This document shows, in pieces, positions 52,400 to 60,024 of a stretch of 64,000 bases of DNA; position 1 is the stretch's first letter; every line of letters starts with the position of its first letter. The notes under the pieces are model-generated. The model was not told the DNA's origin and did not search any database. It was given only the letters and a program-made list of their open reading frames with translations. Origin of the DNA: Kordia sp039026955 (GTDB lineage: Bacteria; Bacteroidota; Bacteroidia; Flavobacteriales; Flavobacteriaceae); the NCBI GenBank assembly GCA_039026955.1, contig JBCCLH010000021.1:1-64000 (forward strand), written 5' to 3'. A program made the translations under genes and the position numbers.

Positions 52400-52810
52400 A
52401 TGAACAACGACGAAGCCTTCCACCAACTCTCATATTACACCTTCGCACAACCGCGCGCATATTTCATTCATCAACATGTTGTAGACGCATATGCAGTGCA
52501 AGAAGCAGATGAAACCACCAAACCTATCAAAATCGTTTTTGGACTTGTGGGACTGTATCTGTATTTGGAAAAAGGCTTTTCAGGGAAAGAAGTGCAATTA
52601 TTTCACATGAAAATGGCAAAACGAAAGATTGAATGGCCAAAAATTGTATTACCAGAAGAAAGAGATGAAATTACCGTTTTGGATGTTTTAGCAACTCCAG
52701 ATGCAGAAAAAGATAAAAAGATCAGACTTTGGTGTGAAAAGGTTTGGGAAGCTTTCGCTGAAAATAGAAAAGTAATCATTGATTTAGTCAATCACTATTT
52801 AAAAACTTAA
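52400..52810 (+). CDS. DUF5946 family protein
   Basis: A 136-residue cytoplasmic protein. The HQLSYYTFAQPRAYFIHQHV segment, then KIVFGLVGLYLYLEKGFSGKE-like (shorter segments FGLVGLYLYLEKGF and VQLFHMKMA), and a C-terminal RLWCEKVWEAFAENR match the DUF5946 pattern as I know it. Function unknown. Last gene of the guaA-led run; no clear terminator follows. Confidence 0.75.
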   Translation: MNNDEAFHQLSYYTFAQPRAYFIHQHVVDAYAVQEADETTKPIKIVFGLVGLYLYLEKGFSGKEVQLFHMKMAKRKIEWPKIVLPEERDEITVLDVLATPDAEKDKKIRLWCEKVWEAFAENRKVIIDLVNHYLKT

Positions 52811-52860
52811 GGTTGATTTAAAATTTCATCTATAATTCTGATTATCAAAAGCTAACTATT

Positions 52861-52935
52861 TGTCAAATCGAGCATTATCGAAATTAAAATATGTTTTAAT
52901 TGAAGATAACTAGCGTAGCTATCGAGATTCCTTTG
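52861..52935 (+). repeat. CGAG-type repeat, one end only
   Basis: TGTCAAATCGAGCATTATCG start and AGCGTAGCTATCGAGATTCC interior match the 9088 element in inverse orientation; the other terminal repeat is missing. Confidence 0.55.
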
Positions 52936-53021
52936 AAATTACAAATTCTTCACTGTTCTCAAGTAGTACAACTTGTAAAGGTTAAGTAATTTGTTGACAC
53001 TTTTGGTATTAGATTTACTAA

Positions 53022-53164
53022 CGTCACTTCGAGTGATTTTTCGTGAAGAAATGAAGAAAAATTGTATCGAGAAGTACTTAGAAGTTGGTTTAAAAATACT
53101 GCTAACAAGTAGTTCTCGATACATTTTTATTTCGCTCTACTCTATAAAAACACTCGAACAGACG
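53022..53164. repeat. 143-bp inverted-repeat element, CGTCnnTTCGAGTG termini
   Basis: Left CGTCACTTCGAGTG and right CACTCGAACAGACG are imperfect terminal inverted repeats. Inside, TGTATCGAGAA and TTCTCGATACA form a second inverted pair. Fragments of the same element lie at 59130 and 59479. Confidence 0.68.
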
Positions 53165-53365
53165 TTTGAGTAAGACAAAAATAATTCGTGAATTCGTGAT
53201 AAGAAAAATGAGAGATATACAGTTTTCAATATTTTTTCAAAATGATTTGCTTTTATCATAGAAATTAAAATAAAGATCAGTTGTTTATGAGTTAGTTACA
53301 AGCTATGAGGCGATTTTTATTAATCGAACTCAAGTAAAGCAGTATCTTACAACTGCAACTACATG

Positions 53366-53391
53366 AAAAAAGGGTTAAAATCCCCTTTTAC
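53366..53391 (+). terminator. Weak orphan terminator-like hairpin
   Basis: AAAAGGG / CCCTTTT with an eight-base loop and no long T-run, upstream of the amidase gene. Confidence 0.4.
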
Positions 53392-53407
53392 AATATTACA
53401 CATGAAG

Positions 53408-53415
53408 TATCTTTG
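53408..53415 (+). promoter_or_regulatory. TATCTTTG -7 element upstream of amidase gene
   Basis: Matches TAnnTTTG, 59 bases before the start codon; no clear -33 element. Confidence 0.35.
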
Positions 53416-53473
53416 AATCTCCCCTAAATACGATAGTTTAATTGCGCTGTTAATTATATAAACTTACATATTT

Positions 53474-54070
53474 ATGATCGTATTATTAGACAATGGACAT
53501 GGTGGTTTGATCAACGGAACCTATCAAACACCTGGAAAACGTTCGCCAATTTGGAATGATGGTTCACAATTATTTGAAGGTGAATTCAACCGTGCAATCG
53601 TTAATGGAATCATTGAAGAACTCACTACGTTGCGCATTCCGTATGACAACATCGCGTCAGAATACAGAGATGTGACGTTGCAAACACGCGTTAACAGAGC
53701 CAATAAATACGGTTCTCGCGGCTGCTTTTATATCAGTGTACACTCCAATGCAGGTGGCGGACATGGAAGTGAAATATTTACCTCAGTTCGAAACACGCGA
53801 AGTGATGCCATTGCGACAGTTTTTGGAGAAGAATTCAAAAGAGTTTTCCCTGATCGCAGATTACGAACCGATTTCTCGGATGGAGATTTAGACAAAGAAA
53901 AAAACTTCTATGTGTTAAAACATACCAGAATGCCAGCCATTTTGACGGAAAACTTCTTTATGGACAATGAAGAAGAATGCAAATCGATCTTAATGACACG
54001 CGAAGGACGCGCAAAAATCATTCGCTATCATGTAGATGCGATCAAAAGAGTAAAAAATGAATTATTCTAA
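53474..54070 (+). CDS. N-acetylmuramoyl-L-alanine amidase (Amidase_3)
   Basis: A 198-residue zinc amidase cutting the bond between MurNAc and L-Ala in peptidoglycan. Motifs: VLLDNGHGG (first zinc His), EGEFNRAIV (zinc Glu), YISVHSNAGGG (second His), and ILTENFFMDNEEE with the catalytic Glu. No signal peptide or wall-binding domain is present, unlike most housekeeping AmiA/C proteins, so it looks like a phage- or secretion-type enzyme or one used inside the cell. It is followed by a lipoprotein and a small helical protein on the same strand (20 and 23 base gaps), likely one operon. Confidence 0.9.
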   Translation: MIVLLDNGHGGLINGTYQTPGKRSPIWNDGSQLFEGEFNRAIVNGIIEELTTLRIPYDNIASEYRDVTLQTRVNRANKYGSRGCFYISVHSNAGGGHGSEIFTSVRNTRSDAIATVFGEEFKRVFPDRRLRTDFSDGDLDKEKNFYVLKHTRMPAILTENFFMDNEEECKSILMTREGRAKIIRYHVDAIKRVKNELF

Positions 54071-54090
54071 TCTATTATAACACCTCAATT

Positions 54091-54555
54091 ATGAAAACAC
54101 GTTTTTATGCAGTGTACGTCAGTGCATTGGCATTTTTCTTAGTGACTTCTTGTGCTTCACTTCGTACGGCAGCTTTTGATCAATATTCGTATCAAAAAGG
54201 AACAGAAATCAAAGTCGATGCGCAAAACTTGATGGGCAAAGCCACCATGTCTTATGACTCACAAGCTGCAGCCATTGAAGCTTTGCAAATAGAGCTTGCC
54301 AAAATGGTAGAATACGAAAAAAATAAACCAGATAACAAAATCAGCTATGCGATGTGGAAAATGATCGCAAATCCAGATAAAAAATTTATCGGAGGTTTCT
54401 TAAAACGCTGGAAAGAGAAAAGTACACTGTCTAGTTTCTTTATCACAGAAGCCAAAGGACAAGTGGTAGAAGCATTGGACTTAATTTTACAATACGAAGC
54501 AAAAAAAGATCCTGCCGCAGCAAAGCGACTCGAAGGAATGCTAGCATCACAATAA
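54091..54555 (+). CDS. Hypothetical lipoprotein
   Basis: A 154-residue lipoprotein: signal peptide with lipobox FLVTSCASL (Cys about residue 21), then a mostly helical acidic-basic region (QAAAIEALQIELAKMVEYEK) and a Lys/Ala-rich C-terminus. I do not recognise the family. Its place between a cell-wall amidase and a helical protein suggests an envelope role. Confidence 0.75.
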   Translation: MKTRFYAVYVSALAFFLVTSCASLRTAAFDQYSYQKGTEIKVDAQNLMGKATMSYDSQAAAIEALQIELAKMVEYEKNKPDNKISYAMWKMIANPDKKFIGGFLKRWKEKSTLSSFFITEAKGQVVEALDLILQYEAKKDPAAAKRLEGMLASQ

Positions 54556-54578
54556 CGACATAACAACACTTTTATAAC

Positions 54579-54935
54579 ATGGACTTTAAAGATTTACTAA
54601 AAGAACTAAAAGGAAACTTATTACACTTAATGGGTGCTAAGTTTGACGATTTAAAAGCAGAGTCAAAAAAAGACGTGCAAGACTTCTTAAACGCTTCCAA
54701 AGACAAGCTAGAACGCTGGACAACCTTATTGGCACAAGGCAACATCACACTTGATGATTACAAATGGTTGGTAGAAAGCCAAAAAGATTTAGTCGTACTC
54801 CAAGGATTGTACGCTGCAGGTGTTTCTAAAATTAAATTAGGACACTTAAAAAACAGCATTCTCGATACCGTAATACAAACAGCGATTGGTTTTGTACAAC
54901 CAAAACTGGACAACGATAATGAAGCGAATGCTTAA
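54579..54935 (+). CDS. Hypothetical small helical protein
   Basis: A 118-residue protein predicted to be largely alpha-helical (DLLKELKGNLLHLMGAKFDD, then KKDVQDFLNASKDKLERWTT), with a hydrophobic C-terminal helix (LDTVIQTAIGFVQPKL). No signal peptide, no recognised family. Last gene of the amidase-lipoprotein group. Confidence 0.72.
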   Translation: MDFKDLLKELKGNLLHLMGAKFDDLKAESKKDVQDFLNASKDKLERWTTLLAQGNITLDDYKWLVESQKDLVVLQGLYAAGVSKIKLGHLKNSILDTVIQTAIGFVQPKLDNDNEANA

Positions 54936-55034
54936 TGTAAGGAATTAGGAATTAGGGAGTAGGGATTAGTTTTTTCTAAAACTAGTTTGATGATTATTTT
55001 TATGATACGATTTGAGTATTGAAAGTTTACTATT

Positions 55035-55090
55035 TGTCAAATCGAGCATTGCTAAGAGCACTTAGCGTAGCTATAAAGATTTCATTGAAC
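55035..55090 (+). repeat. CGAG-type repeat, one end only
   Basis: TGTCAAATCGAGCATTGCTA and AGCGTAGCTATAAAGATTTC match the 52861 fragment. Confidence 0.5.
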
Positions 55091-55153
55091 ATAAATTTGT
55101 CTTACTCTGTCAAACTTACTGCATTGATAATCAGTTTTATCAGAAAAAAATAC

Positions 55154-55192
55154 AAAGGTTGAATACACTTGAAAAATAGTTATTCAACCTTT
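55154..55192. promoter_or_regulatory. 12-bp perfect inverted repeat upstream of pyrG
   Basis: AAAGGTTGAATA and TATTCAACCTTT separated by 15 bases. It ends 22 bases before the TACTTTTG -7 element. It may be an operator or a terminator of read-through from upstream; the T-run behind it is short (TTATTAATTA). Confidence 0.5.
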
Positions 55193-55259
55193 ATTAATTA
55201 TAAATTCTTCTTTGTACTTTTGCCGCCGAACACAACAACACAACAACATAAATACACTA

Positions 55260-56894
55260 ATGGCAAACACCAAATACATATTTGTAACGGGAGGTGTGAC
55301 CTCTTCTTTGGGAAAAGGTATCATAGCAGCTTCACTCGCTAAATTACTACAGGCAAGAGGTTACAGAACTACTATCCAAAAACTAGATCCATACATTAAT
55401 GTCGATCCTGGAACGCTAAATCCGTATGAACATGGCGAATGTTATGTGACGGACGATGGCGCAGAAACCGATTTGGATTTAGGGCATTACGAACGTTTTT
55501 TAAATGTTCCGACGTCACAAGCAAATAATGTCACAACAGGACGTATTTACCAAAGCGTAATTGAAAAAGAGCGTAGAGGTGAATTCTTAGGAAAAACGGT
55601 GCAAGTCATTCCACACATTACCAACGAAATCAAAGAACGTATCCAGATTCTTGGGAACTCTGGAAACTACGATATTGTCATTACAGAAATCGGAGGAACG
55701 GTGGGAGATATTGAATCGTTACCGTATATTGAATCTGTTCGTCAGTTATTGTGGGAATTGGGAGAAGACAACGGAATGGTAATTCACCTAACCTTAGTTC
55801 CGTATCTTTCTGCTGCAGGCGAATTAAAAACGAAACCAACGCAACATTCTGTAAAAACCTTGATGGAAAGCGGAATCAAAGCAGATGTATTGGTGTGTAG
55901 AACGGAGCATGAACTTTCAGAAGAATTGCGTCACAAATTGGCGTTATTTTGTAATGTAAAGCGTGAAGCGGTGATTCAATCGATTGATGCGAAGACGATT
56001 TACGACGTGCCGAATTTAATGTTGGAAGAAGGACTAGATACGGTAGTCTTGAAAAAGTTAAACCTAGCAGACGACGGAAGACCAGCATTAACGGTTTGGA
56101 ATGAATTCTTAACCAAACTAAAAAATCCAAAAAGTGAAGTCACAATCGGATTGGTTGGAAAATATGTAGAACTGCAAGACTCTTACAAATCGATTTTAGA
56201 ATCGTTCATTCATGCAGGCGCAGAAAACGAAATCAAAGTAAAAGTGGAGTCGATTCACTCAGAACATATCACAGAAAAAGCGATTGCTGAGAAATTTAAA
56301 AATCTGGATGGAATTCTAGTCGCGCCAGGATTTGGAGATCGTGGAATTGAAGGAAAAATTCGTGCGGTACAATATGCACGTGAACACAATGTACCATTCT
56401 TAGGAATCTGCTTAGGAATGCAAATGGCAGTGATTGAATTTTCAAGAAACATCTTAGGTTTAGACAGTGCCAACTCTACAGAAATGAATCCGAATACGGC
56501 AAGTCCTGTGATCAGTCTGATGGAAGAACAAAAAAATGTACAAAACAAGGGTGGAACCATGCGTTTAGGAGCTTGGGAATGTGAGTTGAAAGAAGGAAGT
56601 AAGGTACATGACATCTATGAGAAGTCGATGATCTTAGAACGTCATCGCCATCGTTATGAATTTAACAATGATTACAAAGAAAGAATAGAAAATGCTGGTT
56701 TGATCGCTACAGGATTCAATCCAAAAACTGGGTTGGTAGAAATTGTAGAATTGCCGTCGCACCCTTGGTTTGTGGGCGTTCAGTACCATCCAGAATATAA
56801 AAGTACCGTAGCCAATCCGCATCCATTATTTGTGGCGTTTGTAAAAGCGGCGTTGGTGCATGCAGAAAACAAACAAAATGCCACTATGGCATAA
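55260..56894 (+). CDS. pyrG: CTP synthase
   Basis: A 544-residue enzyme making CTP from UTP, glutamine and ATP. The synthetase domain starts TKYIFVTGGVTSSLGKGIIA; the glutaminase domain has the nucleophile in FLGICLGMQMAV and catalytic His-Glu in QYHPEYKS. Full length. The ATG at 55260 gives the normal N-terminus; the frame extends 16 codons upstream without similarity. A TACTTTTG element lies 38 bases upstream. It is followed by yidC after 103 bases. Confidence 0.97.
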   Translation: MANTKYIFVTGGVTSSLGKGIIAASLAKLLQARGYRTTIQKLDPYINVDPGTLNPYEHGECYVTDDGAETDLDLGHYERFLNVPTSQANNVTTGRIYQSVIEKERRGEFLGKTVQVIPHITNEIKERIQILGNSGNYDIVITEIGGTVGDIESLPYIESVRQLLWELGEDNGMVIHLTLVPYLSAAGELKTKPTQHSVKTLMESGIKADVLVCRTEHELSEELRHKLALFCNVKREAVIQSIDAKTIYDVPNLMLEEGLDTVVLKKLNLADDGRPALTVWNEFLTKLKNPKSEVTIGLVGKYVELQDSYKSILESFIHAGAENEIKVKVESIHSEHITEKAIAEKFKNLDGILVAPGFGDRGIEGKIRAVQYAREHNVPFLGICLGMQMAVIEFSRNILGLDSANSTEMNPNTASPVISLMEEQKNVQNKGGTMRLGAWECELKEGSKVHDIYEKSMILERHRHRYEFNNDYKERIENAGLIATGFNPKTGLVEIVELPSHPWFVGVQYHPEYKSTVANPHPLFVAFVKAALVHAENKQNATMA

Positions 56895-56997
56895 AAACGA
56901 AATTTGGATACTTTTTTGAGTAACAAAACTTTAAAAAAGATGTCTAGTACACTGAGATTAAAATCTTTTTACGAGATTCGCATAAATTAATTATTGA

Positions 56998-58935
56998 ATG
57001 GAAGAAAACAAGTTTGATTACAAACAATTAATAGGATTTGCTTTAATAGCTTTAATTGGAGTTTTTTGGTTAAATACCATGAAACCTACACCAGAAGAAG
57101 AAGCCGCAGCTAAAAAAGCAGCCGCAGAAAAAAACAAAACGGAACAAGTTGCTACCGATAGTACAGGAATTAACACTACCAATACGGTTCTTGAAAATTC
57201 AACCTTAGACTTGACTGATTCCACGCAAGTGGCAAAATATAAAAACGCCACAGGAGCTTTTGGCTTTAACGCTGGAAAAGTTTCTATGGATGAGGTGACT
57301 ACGATTGAAAATGAGCTAATCTCTCTTAAAATTAGCAACAAAGGTGGACAAATCATTGAGGCGCAGGTAAAAGCAACGAAAAAAGGTGATAAAATAGAAA
57401 AATTGGTCACCTATGACGAAAAGCCTGTATACCTGATCAAAGATGGAAACGCTTCATTTGGATTGAATTTGACAACTGCCGAAAATAGAGTCATCAACAC
57501 ACAAGATTTAGCCTTTGAACCAACATATTCAGAAAGTAATGGTGTGAAGTCACTTTCGATGAAATTAAAAGTAGCGCCGAATAAATACTTGGAATACTTA
57601 TACGAGTTGAAAGATGATTACATGATGGATTTCACTGTGCGTTCGCAAGGATTGAACGGAATGATCAATGCGAGTCAACCTGTAAGCATGGAGTGGAAGC
57701 TGAAAAGTTTTAGACATGCAAAAAGTGTGACGTATGAAAATCGTTACACGGAAGTAGTCTACGAATATGAAGATGGAAAAGATAGCTACTTAGGACAAGG
57801 AAATGATGAAGAATCGGCAAAAGGAGTGACGTGGATTGGATACAAGCAACATTTCTTTACGTCCATTTTATTAACAGATACCGCATTTAGAAGAGCAAAT
57901 TTGACTTCGGAAGACATCGTTGACAGTGAAATGGCTGAAAAAGATGTGGAATTCTTAAAGAACTTTAATTCGGTAATTCCTTTAGAATTAAAAGGTGGAG
58001 AATTAAATTATTCCATGGATTTATATCACGGTCCAGCAGATTATGATACGCTATCTTCCTATGACAGAAACTTAGATGAAATTGTACCATTAGGATGGGG
58101 AATCTTTGGATGGATCAACCGTTACTTCTTAATTCCGTTGTACGGATTCTTAAGTATGTTTTTACCTGCGGGAATCGCGATTATTATTATGACGATCATG
58201 GTTCGATTGTTACTATCGCCTATCACATACAAATCGTACTTATCGCAAGCGAAGATGAAAGTCATTCGTCCGGAGATCAACGAGCTTAACCAAAAGTACA
58301 AGGACGATGCCATGAAGAAGCAGCAAGAAACCATGAAATTATACGGAAAAGCAGGCGTAAGTCCTATGGCAGGATGTATTCCAGCATTAATGCAGATTCC
58401 TGTATTTTACGCGCTATTCATGTTCTTCCCATCAGCGTTCCAATTACGACAAGAAAGTTTCCTGTGGGCAGAAGATTTATCGTCGTATGACACCATTTAC
58501 AAATTCCCAGAAGGATTCAGTATTCCACTATATGGAGATCATATCAGTTTATTCCCAATTTTGGCATCCATTGCAATTTTCTTTTACATGCGTATGACGA
58601 CGGGACAACAAATGAGTTCGATGTCGCAACCACAAGAAGGAATGCCAGACATGAGTAAAATGATGAAATATATGATGTATTTCTCTCCATTACTAATGTT
58701 ATTTTTCTTTAACAACTACGCGAGTGGATTGAGTTTATACTACTTCGTATCCAACTTAATTACCATCGGAATCATGTTAGTCATCAAGAAATACATCCTT
58801 GATGAAGAAAAGATTCACGCGCAAATCGAAATCAACAAGAAGAAGCCGAAAAAGCAAAACCGTTTCCAACGTAAAATGCAGGAAATGATGGAGCAAGCTG
58901 AAGCACAGAAAAAGGCGAATAACAAAAGAAAATAG
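56998..58935 (+). CDS. yidC: YidC/Oxa1 membrane protein insertase
   Basis: A 645-residue inner membrane insertase and folding factor. The N-terminal membrane helix (LIGFALIALIGVFWLNTMKP) is followed by a periplasmic beta domain (about residues 70-340) and the conserved C-terminal helices: FLSMFLPAGIAIIIMTIMVR, PITYKSYLSQAKMKVIRPE, SPMAGCIPALMQIPVFYALF and YYFVSNLITIGIMLV. The tail is strongly basic (KKPKKQNRFQRKMQE). Full length for Bacteroidota. A TTAGAC array starts right after the stop. Confidence 0.96.
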   Translation: MEENKFDYKQLIGFALIALIGVFWLNTMKPTPEEEAAAKKAAAEKNKTEQVATDSTGINTTNTVLENSTLDLTDSTQVAKYKNATGAFGFNAGKVSMDEVTTIENELISLKISNKGGQIIEAQVKATKKGDKIEKLVTYDEKPVYLIKDGNASFGLNLTTAENRVINTQDLAFEPTYSESNGVKSLSMKLKVAPNKYLEYLYELKDDYMMDFTVRSQGLNGMINASQPVSMEWKLKSFRHAKSVTYENRYTEVVYEYEDGKDSYLGQGNDEESAKGVTWIGYKQHFFTSILLTDTAFRRANLTSEDIVDSEMAEKDVEFLKNFNSVIPLELKGGELNYSMDLYHGPADYDTLSSYDRNLDEIVPLGWGIFGWINRYFLIPLYGFLSMFLPAGIAIIIMTIMVRLLLSPITYKSYLSQAKMKVIRPEINELNQKYKDDAMKKQQETMKLYGKAGVSPMAGCIPALMQIPVFYALFMFFPSAFQLRQESFLWAEDLSSYDTIYKFPEGFSIPLYGDHISLFPILASIAIFFYMRMTTGQQMSSMSQPQEGMPDMSKMMKYMMYFSPLLMLFFFNNYASGLSLYYFVSNLITIGIMLVIKKYILDEEKIHAQIEINKKKPKKQNRFQRKMQEMMEQAEAQKKANNKRK

Positions 58936-59013
58936 TTTTTTAGACTCGTTCCTGTGTAGGCAGGAATCTTTTAGACCGTGCTTCGCACTTTTAGACTGCT
59001 TCGTTTTTAGACA
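58936..59013 (+). repeat. TTAGAC mini-hairpin array downstream of yidC
   Basis: In plus orientation: TTTTTTAGAC, then TTCCTGTGTAGGCAGGAA, TTTTAGAC, CGTGCTTCGCAC, TTTTAGAC, TGCTTCG, TTTTTAGAC. It begins at the stop codon. Confidence 0.75.
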
Positions 59014-59066
59014 AGTTCTAATGAAGTTGGAGGAATTATAAAAAGTAAATAATTTTCAATTATATA

Positions 59067-59097
59067 AAAGCTTCTCAGTTTTGAGGAGCTTTGTTTT
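59067..59097 (+). terminator. Intrinsic terminator downstream of yidC
   Basis: AAAGCTTCTCA-GTTT-TGAGGAGCTTT stem followed by TGTTTTTT. Confidence 0.75.
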
Positions 59098-59129
59098 TTA
59101 TGTAAAACTCTAAAATAGTATTTGTTTCA

Positions 59130-59180
59130 AAGTACTTCTCGACACAATTTTTCGTCCCTCAAAATCACCCGAAGTGATGG
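59130..59180 (-). repeat. CGAG-type repeat fragment
   Basis: Minus-strand read CATCACTTCGGGTGATTTTG and TTGTGTCGAGAAGTACTT matches the left half of the 53022 element. Confidence 0.5.
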
Positions 59181-59230
59181 TTGTAAATTTAAATTTGAAA
59201 CTATAAAAAGACTTATATACGCCATCTAAC

Positions 59231-59320
59231 GTAGTGAAACAATCTGTCAAAATCAAAGTAAAATTAGTCTTCGAAAGGAACAGATTGCCACAAGTTTTTC
59301 CAAAACTTTCGCAATGACGT
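59231..59320 (-). repeat. CGTCATTGCGAA...GGCAATCTG element (inverted)
   Basis: ACAGATTGCCACAAG and ACTTTCGCAATGACGT are the reverse complement of the 42971 element's left part. Confidence 0.6.
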
Positions 59321-59382
59321 ATCATACACAATCATCAGTCAATTTCTATTACAAAAGCAAGTGGTATTCCACAATCTTTGTT

Positions 59383-59412
59383 ACGTCTTTGCGAACGCAG
59401 TGAAGCAATCCG
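59383..59412 (+). repeat. CGTC-TTTGCGAA short element
   Basis: ACGTCTTTGCGAACGCAGTG followed by AAGCAATCCG; a compact member of the same family. Confidence 0.5.
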
Positions 59413-59478
59413 TTTTTGGTAAAGCATCTCATTTTCTTTGAAAGACATTTACACATTTTCAAATTGATAATTAAAAAA

Positions 59479-59540
59479 CGTCAGTTCGAGTGTTTTTATA
59501 AAGCACAGCGGAATAAAAATGTATCGAGAACAGCTTGAAA
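59479..59540 (+). repeat. CGAG-type repeat fragment
   Basis: CGTCAGTTCGAGTGTTTTTA and GCGGAATAAAAATGTATCGA match the inverse right half of the 53022 element. Confidence 0.5.
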
Positions 59541-59720
59541 CGCAATGGTTGAAGTATGTAAGTAGAAGAATACTACCTAAAAACAGAACAAGAAAAGGGT
59601 GCAGCTAAAGCGTTTACAGGAATAAAAAAATAGTTTTTGAGCATAATTTATACTACACTATTTACAAAACTACACTTCGAAAGCAATTCAAAGTTCAACA
59701 TCCAACATCCACAACAAAAA

Positions 59721-59860
59721 AAGTCTAAAAATCTAAAAGCAAAGCGGTCTAAGAGATTTCTGCCAATGCAGAAACAAGTCTAACAGTAGCGAAGCTGCAG
59801 TCTAAGAGGTTTTGCGTAAGCAGAAATAAGTCTAACAAGCGAGGCGGTCTAACATCTAAT
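59721..59860 (-). repeat. TTAGAC mini-hairpin array without adjacent minus-strand gene
   Basis: The minus-strand read has TTAGAC modules separated by CCGCCTCGCTTG, TTTCTGCTTACGCAAAA, CTGCAGCTTCGCTACTG and TTTCTGCATTGGCAGAAA. Unlike the other arrays, no gene ends at its right border; the next gene to the right runs in the plus direction. Confidence 0.72.
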
Positions 59861-59955
59861 AAATATTAAATTTTAACCACTACTTTTTATAAGATCATCA
59901 TTTTTTTAACGAAAAATTTAGAAATACATAACGAAACTCAATCTTTTTATATATT

Positions 59956-59996
59956 TTTGGTAAACCAAACTGGTTTACCAAATTGGTTTACCAAAA
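59956..59996. promoter_or_regulatory. Triple TGGTnnACCA operator upstream of alginate lyase gene
   Basis: TTTGGTAAACCA, spacer AAC, TGGTTTACCAAA form a perfect 12-bp inverted repeat; a third copy TTGGTTTACCAAAA follows with a 13-base period. The half-site fits the TnGTnnACnA-type sites of GntR-family regulators. It ends 29 bases before the ATG at 60025, so it probably overlaps the promoter or leader of that gene. Confidence 0.7.
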
Positions 59997-60024
59997 TAAC
60001 TAACATAAACTTAAACTAACAAAA

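Larger units (their letters stand above)
52811..53473. other. 663-bp intergenic region with repeats
   Basis: Contains a decayed CGAG-type element (52861-52935), a 143-bp inverted-repeat element (53022-53164), a weak orphan terminator (53366-53391) and a TATCTTTG -7 element (53408-53415). No coding gene recognised. Confidence 0.7.
54936..55259. other. 324-bp region upstream of pyrG
   Basis: Has short GGAATTAGGAATTAGG repeats after the preceding gene, a partial CGAG-type element (55035-55090), a long inverted repeat (55154-55192) and the pyrG -7 element TACTTTTG at 55215-55222. Confidence 0.65.
58936..60024. other. 1.09-kb non-coding region rich in repeats
   Basis: From left to right: TTAGAC array, a terminator (59067-59097), CGAG-type fragment (59130-59180), two CGTC-TTGCGA elements (59231-59320, 59383-59412), CGAG-type fragment (59479-59540), a second TTAGAC array in the opposite sense (59721-59860) and the operator before the alginate lyase gene. 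No gene was found. Confidence 0.75.

Noticed and set aside
53474..54935. Prophage remnant suggested by the signal-less amidase
   Set aside because: No phage structural, integrase or holin genes around it; neighbours are housekeeping genes.
59721..59860. TTAGAC modules as CRISPR-like repeat-spacer array
   Set aside because: The modules are only 6-9 bases and the separators are themselves hairpins of different lengths; no cas genes.
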